Assembly (NCBI GenBank): GCA_023213395.1
Contig: CM041465.1
Coordinates: 70,625,741 to 70,689,740 of the forward strand
From: Cycas panzhihuaensis
Taxonomy: Eukaryota > Cycadophyta
DNA length: 64,000 bases
Direction: 5' to 3'
Shown: positions 11,241 through 24,109 of the stretch, one piece after another
Layout of the letters: each line of letters starts with the position of its first letter
Position numbering within the stretch: the stretch's first letter is position 1
Position numbers and translations under genes: made by a program
Notes under the pieces: model-generated
The model's database searches: none
Told to the model about the DNA's origin: nothing
What the model saw: only the letters and a program-made list of their open reading frames with translations

Positions 11241-12086
11241 AAGGTTCAATCCTTGGAGGCATTTCTTGTAAACCCTAGTACATGTTATCCTTGTTTTTTA
11301 GCTTTCAAGTCTTGTAAATTTTTATGTGGCTGTTTTATGACTTTGTCAAGTTGAAGATCATTTCAAGTTACATCTTATGCATATTTTGCTATGGGACTGT
11401 TATCAAGTTTTGAAAGGTTATTTTTTATGTTTATGAGAGGTTGTTTTCAAGCCTATTTTGAAGTTTTGTAGTTGTTTGAAGCATGTTGATGCTGCTCAAG
11501 TGGATATCTTCTCCACATATAGTACCACAATAAATTTGCATGCAGGTAAAAGTCCACAAAAGGTCATGTTTAGATTCCAATTATTAGAAGACCATCTCCA
11601 TTGCATGTCAATGGATAAGAATGCAATCAAGATTATTGATAGTAGTTGAGAGAGTCCTTCTTAGCTAGGAGTGACTTTATTTTGATTTTTTTTTTTTTTA
11701 ATAGATCTATAGGTGGATAAAGGTCATGTTCCTTTTCTACTAATATGTACACTCTTTATGTGAAAAATATTCAAAAAAAATATTCTATATTTTGGCCTAT
11801 GCTCTTATGTATTTTTTTTCAAAAAAAAAGGGAGTCTACCAAATTTGGAGTTCTAGATGAAGTTCTCAACTCTATGTCTGTTACAAATGAACACTTCTAG
11901 ACTACTCTTGGTTCCAGTAATTCTTTTGCACTCCGAAAGTGAGCACCAATCCTAATAACTTCATTTCAGTCGCCATTATTATATTGCTTACACTTCAAAT
12001 ATTTTTACTATTTCGTGCACCTTAAAGGCTTCGGTCTTGCGATTCAAGCCCTTGTTAAGGGTCTGAGAATTCATCGATCAATCGTA
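11241..12086 (+). other. Element E interior upstream of the ARF-GAP fragment
   Basis: Contains a 63-codon ORF (11458-11649) I do not recognise and homopolymer-rich AT tracts. A GC-richer stretch from about 11990 may be the 5' UTR captured with the ARF-GAP transcript. Confidence 0.4.
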
Positions 12087-12530
12087 ATGGCCACCACGGA
12101 AGAGTACTTAGACCGTGATGTTATGTTCAGAAAATTGAAGGCCAAGGTTGATAATAAGATGTGCTTTGATTGCAAAGCAAAAATATGAGTTGGACTTCTA
12201 TGACGTATAAGGTGTTTATTTGCCTTGATTATTCAGCGATGCATCAGAGTCTTGGTGTTCATATTAGTTTTGTTAGGTCTACAAACCTGGACACATGGAC
12301 ATTAGAATAGTTGAAAGTGATGGTTTTTGGTGGTAATGGACGTGCACAGATTTTCTCAAGCAACATGGTTGGATAGATGGTGGGAAGATTGAATCTAAAT
12401 ATACTTTAAGAGCAGTTGAGCTATATAGGCATCTTCTTGTCAAAGAAGTAAATAAGAGCACTAATGGTATCATTTCTTCATCACATGCATTACCTAATTC
12501 TCCTCAAAGCGTGTTGGTCCCATGGATGGT
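12087..12530 (+). pseudogene. Captured retrocopy of an ADP-ribosylation factor GTPase-activating protein (AGD8/9/10-like)
   Basis: The ATG at 12087 opens MATTEEYLDRDVMFRKLKAK then [11 protein letters not shown], the start of the ARF-GAP zinc finger (CxxC). After a frameshift come [35 protein letters not shown], and LKVMVFGGNGRAQ; after another come QHGWIDGGKIESKYTLRAVE and LYRHLLVKEV. This is the plant class that acts on ARF GTPases in Golgi vesicle traffic. The fourth zinc-ligand Cys is Tyr (CLDY for CLDC), and there are in-frame stops, so it is dead. The segments adjoin with no intron-like gaps, which suggests copying from mRNA. Sense relative to element E. Confidence 0.85.
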
Positions 12531-13913
12531 ATATGAATGCAAAAGCTTCTTAACAGGTCAGATCCTTACCATGGCTCCTCAAATACTTAACGACGACAAT
12601 TTAGAGATTCGACGACAACAATACACAGCGTCGTCATGTACGTCGACTTACATCTGTAGTAATGCTGTGGAAGAGGACGCCCTCACCATTGACAAAACCT
12701 GCAAACTCTATAGCGGTGAGACACCAAATTGACTTCAATGGCGACACCTTCTCCACTAGCGACCTTGCAAATACCAATGGCAGTGGCCCTCTCAAAATGG
12801 TGCATAAACCCTAATAGGGTTTATTTTAAATTAATATTTTATTTTAGCGTATGATGTTTTAAACGTGCGAATCACAATTATTATTAAAAGGGGTTATTTT
12901 TCAATTTAAAAAAATTAATTAAATCATATTAGATAATAGTTTCGAGTCTGATTAGCCCCCATCCACTTAGCCCCCAAGTCATATGCAGCATTTATATGAC
13001 CTCCAGCTCATAGTAAAAGGGGCTAATTCCTATTTTCAACTTTTTTTTAGGAGTACCTGTCACTTTTTTTACTATATCTTGAGATTGGGAGGTATGATTT
13101 TAGTCCCGTCTGTTGTGTTGGATCCATAACAGAGAGACCTTTAATTTGGTAGGTCATTTGACATATTTTGGAGTAGTTTTCATGGAGATTTTTTCATTCA
13201 AAGTCATACATTCCCACTTATCTTCATTGTTTCTCAGCTTCTATAGGCACATATTGTATTTTTTAGGCTTCTTGATGTAATGTACCCTAAATGCGGGGGA
13301 TAGCATGTACTATGGATTTATTCTTGGATCTTGAAGAACCCATTGTGATCATATTATACTTCATTTATGAGAGAAATTCATATGTGCTACATAAGTTACA
13401 CATCATTTTTCAATCATGTAAGAATTTTTAATGCTGGTTATTTTTTGCCCATGGTGGTAAGTCGATAGCCCAGTGAGGCATCTTTTTAGCCTATATGGCA
13501 TGTTTGAGGCCATAGTTCCATTGTATTTCTAGCCAATAGATGCCAAAGAAGTGCTAGTCCTATTGAGAAAGAGGTAGGACACATTTTTAGAAACTACTCT
13601 TGCCTGCCATGTGCTTCTTATATATATATATATATATATTCCTACTTACACTCCCATATGAGAAAGGGGTGGGATCTTATTCAACTACTCTTGCCAACTC
13701 CTGATTAATCCACATATACAAAGGGAGTTCCTAACCAACTGGCAGTTGCAGCAGCTAATAACCCATGCATTCTGGTAGATGGACTCCACTTTATATGGAC
13801 TTCGGCAGCTTTCTTATTCTGTGCAGCAGCGTTTATGATCTAGTAGACTTTTGGAGACTGGAGCTTATCATTGATATGATGACATTTATGCAATTGACTA
13901 TTACAGGAGGGAA
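12531..13913 (+). other. Element E 3' interior: possible second fragment and leader-like sequence
   Basis: 12540-12800 is GC-richer and carries a 73-codon ORF (12511-12732) without recognisable family; it may be the ARF-GAP tail or another captured piece. 12840-13060 resembles the D leader (paired agcccc motifs, then aaaaggggctaat). The remainder is non-coding, with a short (TA)n at 13620-13640, and ends in the polypurine tract. Confidence 0.5.
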
Positions 13914-14193
13914 TGTTATGTGCAATACTCAATTCCATTAATCCTATGTAAACTCTCTCTATCTTTTGTATTTTATATTAGAGTTATAGGCCAACTTGAT
14001 ATGTGTGGCACCTCTAAGTAGTCTGATGGGGTTCTCTCACTAGTGGTGAGCTTGTACCATAAGTATGTATTATTCTTTGTTCATAATTGAGTTTGGGCCA
14101 ATTCTCCAACATGGTATCCATTTTGTACATATTTCATATTTTTGTTACTCACCATTAGGATTTGTTATGATTATTATATTCCTAATTCTAATA
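13914..14193 (+). repeat. Element E 3' LTR
   Basis: 280 bp copy of 10947-11226. Terminal CA has become TA. Followed by target duplication AAATG. Confidence 0.88.
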
Positions 14194-14198
14194 AAATG

Positions 14199-16137
14199 TA
14201 TGTAAATATCTTACAAATAAGTGTGAGTAAATTAATTATACCATGCATATAAATTTTGGTAGAGCTTCTACATACACCATAATTCATCATACAAATAATG
14301 GGGATAGTACTTAATATATAAGTATTCAAAACCCAAATATAGAAATATGATTAACTGATATAATGGGCCAATATTATTGGCTCATTATTTGGAAATTAAA
14401 TGGACCTAACTACATTATGAATTATATTTAAATTACAAATAAGGGTTTAAACCTAATATTACATATGATACATAATAATGTTATAAAAGTATATAATATA
14501 TAATTACATATTAGAAATATATTACAAAGAGCTATTACAAGTTATTTAAATAGATATATTCTGATATGGTATAAGAGATAATTAAAAATTCTAATATGGT
14601 ATCAAAGCCATGGTGAAGTATTAGAGATCAGGTTAAGAGCCATGGTTGCAAGCCTATCTGAGAGCCGGTTAATGAGTCGAGACAAAGCTAGTATATAAGT
14701 TAGTTTTAATGACTATTTAAAGAGTGAAGACTCCATTATGCTAGTGATATATGATGAATAATTTAGAGTATGATGAAGATATTAAGAGCTACATATAGAA
14801 GATTAAGTCACATGAAGATGAATATAATAAAACTAATGGGTATATTGATTATTAAATTTATTGTGGATGTTTATATTATGCATGTAACACATATTCAATA
14901 AACATGCAAGTTTGAAACTAGTCCACCAAATATGATCTGATGAGGAGAATTATTGCCAGTTGCATTTACTAATATAAATCGACCCCCTATAGAAATTATT
15001 AAGATCTAGTGAAGACCAACCATCCCACTAAACCTTATAATTAGCAACAACAAGATCATATTACATAAGTGATAATGACATCTCTCTTACCTAGATTTTA
15101 ATCATGGATTTTTTAATTTACATTTTGCTGATGGATTTTCTTCCAATTAATGGTATTTTTGTAATAGTTTGTTGTTGAGAGATAACAACAAAAATAAGAT
15201 TGATATGAAGACATGAGAAGCAAATCAGTGAGAAGCAAGCTAATAACCCTATTAGAGTGAAATAAGTAGCAAACATATACAAATGATATACGACGATGAA
15301 TTTTTTTTATAAATAAGCTTTATTAATTTATTGCATGGTAAGTTAGTATTCAAATAAGGGATTCAACCTTAGTTAAGTGTGTAGATTCTTATGATTGTTA
15401 AGCATAAAAATAAATTAAGGTTTGCAACTAAGGTTTATTAGAATATAGATTGAGTGTGAGAGCATCACCTAAGCTAGGTATATTATAGGCCACAAGAAGG
15501 TATACATTCTAATGCAATTATGAGATATTATGGTATCAATTTAGGGATTTTCATATAAAAAGAATATTAATATAACTTGCAAAGGATACAAATCATTTGA
15601 TGCTTTCTTATAGAAGATCATTAATGAATATGTGACTACCATTTAGAATGATGAAATTAGAGATACCACAGCACATCATGGGCCATCCTATATAATCCTT
15701 TCATAATTCAAATATGCCCTTTGTATCCATAGATTTGACTAAAAGATCTTAGTTAGAAGAAGCATATGAAATAGCTAAAAGGAAAGAAGATCTACCATTT
15801 GCCTACCATAAGTAGCTACCATAAATCTAAACATAGATAATATGTCTTCTATCATGAATTTGCCCTATGTTTCTATGGTTTATCTTTAAAGTTGGCCAGT
15901 GTTGTATTAATTCCTTCTATTAAGCACCCTCCTCAATGTTGTATTATGTGATTTACCACTATATGATATCAACCATTTATCAAGAGCTCCATATCGTCTA
16001 TGTGATGTCCTACTCATAAGGATTTAGTTATTCGTATATTACTCCTAAGTTGTGGTATACTCAGCCATGAAGGGTAACCTATTTTATGTTATACTCTAGT
16101 GAATATAAGGAGATTGTAAACATTGCACCTAAGTGAT
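14199..16137 (+). other. Copia remnant F: LTR end, PBS and decayed interior
   Basis: At 14591-14610 ctaata is followed by tggtatcaaagcca, the layout of a Copia LTR end plus tRNA-Met PBS, so the AT-rich DNA to its left is probably an LTR whose start I cannot place. The interior is stop-ridden. Near 16015-16130 the plus strand reads a Copia RNase H-like string (GFSYSYITPKLWYT, then SSEYKEIVNIAP), which suggests a heavily deleted element. Element B is inserted directly after it. Confidence 0.4.
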
Positions 16138-16796
16138 TGTTAGATAATGTGATAATAATATTTTGAAGACAAAAAATTTGACAGGTTGGCAGCACAGTTT
16201 TTCACCTTAACTTCCACGAGGATCTAAGAGCAAGAGACTCCCTTGGCTGAAGGGTATAGGAGGTCTTTGGAACCCCCTCCCCCACAAAGAGAGGGTTTTG
16301 GCGTGGTATCTCCCAACCCAAAATACTGGCACTGTAAAACATATTAAATTGTAAAGAGAATCAGGTCATTTATTTAAAATACCCCAAATTTTATGGTCAA
16401 GATTTGTGCCTTGTATAACTCTCTCATATAGCCTAATTTAGGGTGTTTTTTTATTATGTTAATGGTAATTAATATATTAGATGTACTGTATTAAGTAGAA
16501 GTAGCTGGTTGTTATTATTATGAGCATTCTACTACAGATTATATATATATATCTCTATTCTTAGATAATAAAGATTGATACCTTCTCTATATGGATGTTT
16601 TCCTAGTAAATTACTAGGGTTTTACCATGTTATATATGGTGTATATATGATGCTTTAGCTTTCTAATTTATTAATTGTATTATCTCTAGTGCAAGAACTT
16701 ACATGTTAAATTTTAGTTTCAATTTCTATAATTAGTTATAAAATAGTTTAGATCTTGGTGGTATTTTCTAGTTATTGGGACCTAATTGGCTCAACA
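16138..16796 (+). repeat. Element B 5' LTR
   Basis: Partner of 20836-21486. Both contain the same purine/pyrimidine block around gggttttggcgtggta / gggttcgggggtggta and a shared 3' third. Confidence 0.9.
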
Positions 16797-16868
16797 AGTG
16801 GTATTAGTGCTACTTTTATTTTTGTAATGAGTTTGTGAAGGTTTTGGTGTTGACTTTTTCTGCATTAA

Positions 16869-17660
16869 TGGCAAAACTAATGAATACAAAGTTTGAGGTG
16901 AAGAAATTAAATGGTAAGAATAACTTCAAGTTATGGAAGTTAAAAGCATATGATGTTCTAGTATAACAGGGATTATATAAAACTTTGAAAGGTAAATCAA
17001 AGAAACCCATAGGGATGGATGATGATGAATAGGATGATCTGGATAAAAAGGCTCTTGGTACAATATGATTGTACTTGGTAGATGAAGTTCTATTTAACAT
17101 TATAGGGGAGAAGACAACAGTAGGATTATGGACCCAGTTGGAAGTCTTGTACATGACCAAATCAGTAACAAATCAAATCTACTTGAAGAGCCAGTTATAC
17201 TCATTATGGATAAAAGAAGGTGCAAAAATTCCTAATCATTTAAATATTTTTAATACTCTTACTTATCAATTGGCTAATATCAATGTCATGATTGAGGATG
17301 AGGATAATTATATTATCTTGTTATATTTATTACTAAAATCTTAGGATAATATTGTCATCTCAATTGGTTTTAGTACTATATATGAATTAGACTATTGTTC
17401 TATTGTGAGTGCTTTACTGATGGAAGAAATGAGGAGCAAGTCTAGTCTTAAAACCTCCACACTAGAAGCTATGATAGGAAGAGGCGAATAATTGAGAGAG
17501 GACAAATCTCTATGGATACATCAAGGTCAAAGTTAAAAGGTAAGAAGAGTAAGCTTAGATGTTGGCATTGTAATAAGACACATTACCTCAAGAAGGATTG
17601 CTACAAAAAGAAGGGGTTTTAGGAAAAAGAAGATCACGCGAGGAGGCTAATCAGGTGGAG
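16869..17660 (+). pseudogene. Element B gag remnant
   Basis: From 16869 the frame reads MAKLMNTKFEVKKLNGKNNF then KLWKLKAYDVLV, the Copia gag N-terminus (F-x-x-x-K-L-N-G-x-N-(F/Y)-x-x-W). The middle (17069-17341) is open and includes WTQLEVLYMTKSVTNQIYLK, the gag_2 helix region. At about 17555-17600 a zinc knuckle is intact: CWHCNKTHYLKKDC (CX2CX4HX4C). In-frame stops at Trp or Gln positions and a frameshift before the knuckle disable it. Confidence 0.85.
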
Positions 17661-17699
17661 TAAAATTAAGGTATGAATGATGATATCTTGGTTGCTTAT

Positions 17700-20600
17700 A
17701 ATATTTTCCATTATCATCATGATTGGTTATTAGATTTAAGTGATTTACACTACATGTGTCTATACAAGAGTTGATTTTTATCATACCAACCTCTTGATTA
17801 TAGTGATGTGCTTATGGGAAATGAAGTTTCCTATAAGACAATGAGCATTAGTAACATTAGAATTAAAATGTTTGATGGTGTAGTGAGAATATTAACTGAA
17901 GTTAAACATGTACCTGATCTAAAAAAATATCTAATTTCCTTAGGTAAACCAGATTCTATTGGTTATAAATACATAGGTTATGAAAGAGTCTTGAAGGTGT
18001 CAAAGGGCACCTTGGTTGTTATGAAAGCCTTAAAGAAAGGAAACATTTATATTTTAGTGGGAAGTACAGATGTTAGCCATACAACTATAATATTAAAGAT
18101 TGCAAAAGATCTAGCTCAGTTATGGTATCAGAGACTTAGTCATATGAGTGAGAGAGGACTTAAGGTGTTGATGAACTATAAGTTAATTCCTAACTTGCAG
18201 CTTTCAGATTTAATTTTTAGTAAACATTATATTTTTAAAAAGCTGTCTAGACTTAAGTTTAAAGTAGGGAGTCACACTAGTAAAGGTGTTCTGGATTACG
18301 TACATTTGGATATGTGGGGACCAGCCCCTATAATATCTTATGGAGGATCATTGTACTTTGTCATATTTATATATGATTATTCTTGAAAGGTATGGGTCTA
18401 TTTTTCGTAAACGAAATTTAAAGTTTTTAGTGTATTTAAGCAGTTCAAGGCTCTAGTTGAGAAGAGTATTTGCAGGCCAATCAAATGTTTAAGAATTAAT
18501 AATAGAGGTAAGTTTAACTACTTGGAGTTTGAGAACTATTGTAGAGAAGTCAGGATCGAAAGGCATAAAACCACTAGCTATACTCCGTAGCAGAAAAGTA
18601 TAATTGAGCATATGAATAGGACACTCTTGAAAAGAGCAAGAAGCATATTGAATAATACATGAGTAGAGCAGGGCTTATAGGAAGAAGTTATTCAAACAGC
18701 TTATTATTTGGTAAACAGGTCATCATCACTTGCAATAGATTGCAAGATTCCTAATGAGGTATGGACTAGACATCTATGTAATTATTCAAATTTGAAAGTT
18801 TTTAGTTGTAATGTTTATGCATTGACTAATAAAACTCAGCATTTAAAGTTAGACCCAAAATCTAAGAGATATATCTTTGTTAGTTATGGTGATAGAGATG
18901 GTGTGAAGGGATATAGGTTGTGGGATCCTATTTCCCATAAAATCACTATTAATAGAGATATTGTGTTTGATAAATCTCCTTTTCTAAAATTAGACAGTAT
19001 AGAAATTGAAGTAAAATAGGAGTTAAAAGTTGAACATCAACAGGTCAAGCTTCAGACTTAACCATATTTAGAAATAGAAGAGCAGGAAGAGCTTTCTGAA
19101 GATGAATCTGCAGTAGATTTATAAGAGTATATGGACACTCCTCCACCAACTGTTAGAAGATCTACACAAGTTAGTCATCCACCTAATAGGTACAACCCTT
19201 CTATTTCTATTACTTTGATTTCTAATAATGGTGAGTCTACATGCTATCTAGAAGCAGTGGATAATATCTATAGTGAGAAGTGGAAGAGGGCTATGCAAGA
19301 AGAGATAGATTCTTTAGAGAAAAATAATTCATGGGACTTGGTAGAACTTCCACATGGTAGGAAGATTATTAGTTGCAGGTGGGTTTTCAAGAAGAAAATA
19401 GATGTTGATAAAAGGGTTGATAAATATAGGGCAAGACTAGTGGCTAAAGGCTTTTCATAGAAAGTAGGTATTGATTTTCTTTAGATCTTTTCACTAGTTA
19501 TTAAACTTGTTTTAATTCAGGTTATGTTAGCATTAGCAGCTTCTCTTGATTTAGAGTTAGAGTTATTAGATGTAAAAATAACTTTTTTGTATGGAGATTT
19601 TCATGAGGATATCTATATGGATCTACCAAAAGGGTTTGTATAGGATGGTATGAAAAGACTTATTTGTAAGCTCAGAAAATCATTGCATGGCTGAAGTAAT
19701 CACCTAGGAAATGGTACAAAAAGTTTAATGCCTTTGTGGAGAGCTAAAATTTTAAAAGAAGTGAGTATGATCATTATGTTTACTTTAAATTCATGGACAA
19801 TGTCTTATTTATTATCTTGGTATTGTATATCAATGATATACTAGTTGCAAGTAACAGTATGGTAGAAATCAATAAGTTAAAGGCTCAATTAGCTAAAACT
19901 TTTAATATGAAGGATTAGGAGCTACAAAATAAATCTTAGGCATGGAGATACATAGAGATATGAAAAATAGTAAGATATGATTATCACAATATAAATATAT
20001 AAAGAAGGTACTAACTAGATTTGGTATGGCAAATGTGAAACCAGTTAGTATTCCATTAGCTTCCCATTTCAAGCTTTCTTCCAGTATGAGTCCTAGTAGT
20101 AAAGAAGAAAAGGATTATATGTCTCACGTATCTTATACTAATGTAGTAGGAAGTTTGATTTATTCCATGGTATGTACAAGAGCTGACATTTCACATGTGA
20201 TCACTGTAATTAGTAGGTTTATGGTAAATCCAAGAAAGGAACATTGGGCAATAGTGAAATGGGTGCTTCAATATTTAAGAGGCGGTGAGTATTGCATCAC
20301 CTTTGGAGGTATAGGTAATTAGGTTTGTAGATATGTTGATTCAAACTTTGTAGGATATTTAGATAAGAGAAGGTCTACTTCGAGTTCTATATTTACTCTT
20401 GCAAATGGTCTAGTTAGTTGGATGTCAAAATTGTAGAGTATAATTACATTATCAACTATAGAAGCATAATATGTTACTGTAGCACATACTTGTAAGGAAG
20501 CAATCTAGTTCTAGAGTCTATTGATTGATCTTAGAAGGAAATAGAAAAAGGTAAAGGTATTTTGTGAAATTCAAAGTACTATTTACTTAGCAAAGAACCC

Positions 20601-20785
20601 AACTTATCATAGTAGGACAAAGCATATTACTCTTAAGTACTATTTTATTAGATAAGTTATGGAAGTAGGTGGAGTGGCACTTGAAAAGGTTAATACAAAA
20701 TAGAATTATGTTGACATGTTCATAAAACCAGTACTACTAGAGAAGTTCAAATGGTACTTGACTTCTCCTGGTTTGTAGAAAAGAT
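17700..20785 (+). pseudogene. Element B pol: protease, integrase, RT, RNase H
   Basis: Protease: WLLDLSDLHYMC at 17722, where D-S-G has become D-L-S. Integrase zinc region LWYQRLSHMSERGLKVL near 18120 keeps the His pair but lost the Cys pair (FSKHYIFKK). Core: VLDYVHLDMWGPAP at 18290. RT: SEKWKRAMQEEIDSLEKNNS at 19275, CRWVFKKK, KYRARLVAKGFS, then LYINDILVASNS where YVDD is expected. RNase H: TRADISHVITVISRFM at 20178, VDSNFVGYLDKRRST, and a YVDMFIKPV end. At least a dozen stops, many TAG in place of CAG or TGG. Confidence 0.88.
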
Positions 20786-20835
20786 GATGAATGGTCCAAG
20801 AAAGGTATCATATAAATTATTGTCAAGGTGGTGAT

Positions 20836-21486
20836 TGTTAGATAATGTGATAATAATGTTCTAAAGGTAAAAATTTTGATAGGTTGGAAGCACAATTTCC
20901 ACCCTCAACTTTCGTAGGGGGATCCAAGGGGGGAAGGAGTCCCCATTAGGTGAGGGGTATGGGAGGGTGCAAGAACCCCCCATAAAGAGAGGGTTCGGGG
21001 GTGGTAGCCCCCAACCCAAAAAGCTAACACTGTAAAACATACTAAATTATAAAGAGAATTAGGGTCATTCATTTAAAATATCCTATATTTAATGGTCAAG
21101 ATTTGTGTCTTGTATAACTCTCTTATATAGCTCAATTTAAGGTGTTTTTTCGTTATGTTGATGGTATTGGATGTATTATATTGAGTAGATATAGCTGGTT
21201 ATTGTTATTGTTGTGAGCATTCTACTTTAGATTATGTATATTTCTCCATTCTTAGAGAATAAAAATTAATACCTTTCCTATGTGGATATTTTCCTAGCAC
21301 ACTATTCGGGTTTTACTATGTTATATCTAGTGTATATGTGATGCTTTGGCTTTTTAATTTATTTATTGTATTATCTCTAGTGTAAGAACTTACATGTTAA
21401 TTTCAGTTTCAATTCCTCTAACTAGTTGCAAACCAGTTTAGATCATGGTGGCAGTTTCTGGTTACTGGGATGTAATTTGCTTAACA
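20836..21486 (+). repeat. Element B 3' LTR
   Basis: 651 bp copy of 16138-16796, preceded by ...aaggtggtgat and followed by atgat. Confidence 0.9.
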
Positions 21487-21491
21487 ATGAT

Positions 21492-22883
21492 CATATGATT
21501 TATGTGAGGGTATTCCTACATAGCCACTATAACTATAGATCCACTATCATTTCAAAATTATCCATTTGCATTGAGGGTTTTATCAATATGTTGCCTACCA
21601 TAGTCATATATGGATGAAGATATATAGAAAAGATTATAATCCTTTAAAGAAAATTCATCCGTGAAGAGGATATTCACCTAAATGAGCAGTCACACCCATC
21701 TATTAATCCATAATGCATGCAAATATTATTTCATAGATTAATTTGATGAATGACTGTGAAGAAACTCATTATCTATGCAAAGAATTTGATTTAAAAATAT
21801 TGTTGACTAAGTGCGACTAAGATTTTTAACCATGGTTTTAAATTTTTATAAAGCTTAACAAAATTAAATTTTATTTTGAGCTTTGTGAAGCCCCCTTTCC
21901 AAACCCAAACAATCATATGGTGTTTAACATGTATTTGAAAACCCATATGAAAAGATGCTTATCAGAATTTTAAAGCATGTTTGATTTTTAAGGACATATT
22001 GATGCTTTTCTAGTTATAACTTTTATGTATGAAGTCCATTCTTTGACCTATCAATTACCTTGTAAAGAGAATTTTGAGATGATTGAGGCAAGTAGTTACA
22101 AGGCATATTTTGAAAATCATATAATAGAGAGTTTAATGGGTAAAATTTGCCAAAATATTTTTGACATGATAAAAGATATAAGTTTTGAGTAATTTGAGAT
22201 ATGTTTTAGTATATTTTGATGTTTTTAAAGACTCTTAAGATTACGATGATGAGACTAATGATTCTTAATAAAAGAAAAAAGTGTGTTTCCTTTCAATTAA
22301 ATACATTAAGGCTATTTTTTAATAATTAAGGCTCAAATTTGATGAAAGATTAAAGGTGTGGGAATATATTTGATGAAAATTAGTTATGGGTATCTTATAT
22401 ATGCTAAATATGATGAAAATCCCCCTTAGTACTTATTACATCTGATATAGCGGGATACATATCACTATTCAAATAACATGATTACATGATTTATTTATGA
22501 ATGAATAATAATAATTAATGACACCACCTAATTTTATTGCTGAAAGGCCTAATGTTTTTTTGTTGGAGAGTTAATGAGATGATGTTATTTCTACTTATTT
22601 ATAAAACATGGAGAAATTTCATATATTATTTACTTGGCACCAAAATTAGCTATTGAGGAGTTAAACTAATATCAGATACATATTTGTTAATGGACAATAT
22701 GACTTGTTATATATGACAAGAGGTATAAGAATATGTTGTTTACATTATCTTCTTATAACTAACTTATCTTGGCTAAATGGTATGTCTTATTCCTAAAGTT
22801 AGTATATTTAGTTTATTGATTTGTCAATATTGACTATATTTATTAGTTTCCAAAAGAAAGTTATTAATCTATGTATAGACAGA
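21492..22883. other. Unassigned AT-rich DNA between elements B and C
   Basis: No gene, LTR pair or recognisable domain found. By position the left part may be the rest of remnant F, but no motif supports that. Confidence 0.4.
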
Positions 22884-22888
22884 GAAAG

Positions 22889-23237
22889 TGTTGGGAATAA
22901 TCCCAATGTCATTAAAAGACATGTGCGCTTAGGGCCTCTCAAAGCCACCTTTGAGGGCCCCTAGGGCACTTTAAGCCTCCCAATAGCCACCAAGAGTTGA
23001 CACCACTTTAATAAGATACGCACTTTCATTTAATATTGTTATTTTTTAATATATTTTTAATTTTACATCGGCTAACGTGCAGGTAGGGTGATGGCGCTTG
23101 CCACCTCCCCAAAAATCTCTATTTAAAGGGTGGGAATACCTCCCTAGTGTTTTTTAACACTGCCAACTATCGAAAATCACCTGTTTCCTCAAAATGCTCT
23201 TGATTTAAAGTCTTGCTCTGCTCCTCTGAATCCATCA
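22889..23237 (+). repeat. Element C 5' LTR with internal hairpin
   Basis: Partner of 31434-31783. Contains an imperfect hairpin (arms gggcctctcaaag at 22932-22944 and ctttgagggccc at 22949-22960, loop ccac) that is also present, diverged, in the 3' LTR. Confidence 0.9.
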
Positions 23238-23253
23238 TTTGGTATTAGAGCCA

Positions 23254-23745
23254 AAGAAGTGTTTGATATTCGTTCATATTGATCTAGCTTCTCATACATC
23301 TAGCAAAACACCTACATATGACTACTAGTTAAAATCTTGGCAAGCTCACATGTTCACTGGAGAAGACAGTTTAGAGTTTCATCCATTGTGAAAGACATTC
23401 TCTTGCTCAGAACTCATCACTGCAAACCTATCACAGTTTACCAGGTTCTTCGTGTTTTTTTTTCAATTACAAATATATACATATATTTTATTTATTTGAT
23501 GTATTTTCATGAATATATTTTAAAATTTGGTTTATTTGATACATTTGTGTGATCAGGCTGCACATAGATCCCATTAAAAGACCTATATTTGTATAGATAT
23601 GGGTTGTCCCTTACTTCCATTAGCTTGTAATCCCATCGCTCCCCATGCATGTTGTTATACAAGTTATTTTAATGAGATCATATCACATTATTATGCTTGC
23701 TTTTCTATATCCAACGTTCGATTATAAAAGCTACCATTATATAAG
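23254..23745. other. Element C interior upstream of the gene fragments
   Basis: No family recognised. A plus-strand ORF starts at 23337. The segment 23445-23555 starts with gttctt after CAG, is very T-rich, and ends TGTGATCAG, so it could be a captured intron, but the flanking peptides are not identifiable. Confidence 0.35.
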
Positions 23746-23991
23746 TCAAATATTGGTCAAAGGGAGAGTTCTTTGATGTTTTTCCCCATCTCCATCTTTC
23801 ATCACATAATCCTTCAGGCTTGTCACCTCATCTTCACTCTTGGTAGAGTAATATCTCAACAAATCTGCTAACTTAGACATGTTCTGGCTGTCCTCGTGAA
23901 TGCCCAACTTAATGTTCTTCGAGAATGCTTCGTAGAACTTCATGTATTCTTCCCTGGTTCTTGGGCTTTCCCTCTTCTTTCTCTCATACAA
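23746..23991 (-). pseudogene. Captured fragment: HSP90 middle domain
   Basis: The 81-residue minus-strand ORF contains [20 protein letters not shown] then [18 protein letters not shown] and [10 protein letters not shown], a near-verbatim match to the middle domain of cytosolic HSP90, the ATP-dependent chaperone. The first 13 or so residues do not fit HSP90 and mark a junction; the last 20 diverge after a probable frameshift. Only about 60 of roughly 700 residues of the gene are present. It is antisense to element C and follows GMP synthase and kelch pieces on the same strand. Confidence 0.9.
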
Positions 23992-24109
23992 TAGACAACA
24001 AAACCCTACTTGGACTTGAACACGAGGCGTCGTGCCTTATCAGGATGACAAGGAAGAGTGATCCTCACAAATCCTGACAGCTGTCTGTATTTCCAACATT
24101 TCACTCTCT

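Larger units (their letters stand above)
10947..14193 (+). mobile_element. Non-autonomous Copia-type LTR element E carrying an ARF-GAP retrocopy
   Basis: 280 bp LTRs at 10947-11226 and 13914-14193 begin TGTT and end CTAACA/CTAATA. They are flanked by a perfect 5 bp duplication AAATG (10942-10946 and 14194-14198). The 5' LTR is followed at once by a tRNA-Met PBS (tggtatcaaagccc), and the 3' LTR is preceded by caggagggaa as polypurine tract. The 2.7 kb interior has no gag or pol; instead it holds an ARF-GAP fragment in sense orientation and a leader-like AT-rich segment. It must have moved using enzymes from another Copia element. LTRs differ by scattered, mostly transition changes. Confidence 0.88.
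16138..21486 (+). mobile_element. Copia LTR retrotransposon B
   Basis: LTRs of 659 and 651 bp (16138-16796 and 20836-21486) begin TGTTAGATAATG and end AACA. The flanking 5 bp are gtgat and atgat, a target duplication with one change. A PBS tggtattagtgc (16799-16810) follows the 5' LTR. The interior has gag, protease, integrase, RT and RNase H in standard Copia order on the plus strand, all interrupted by stops. Confidence 0.9.
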
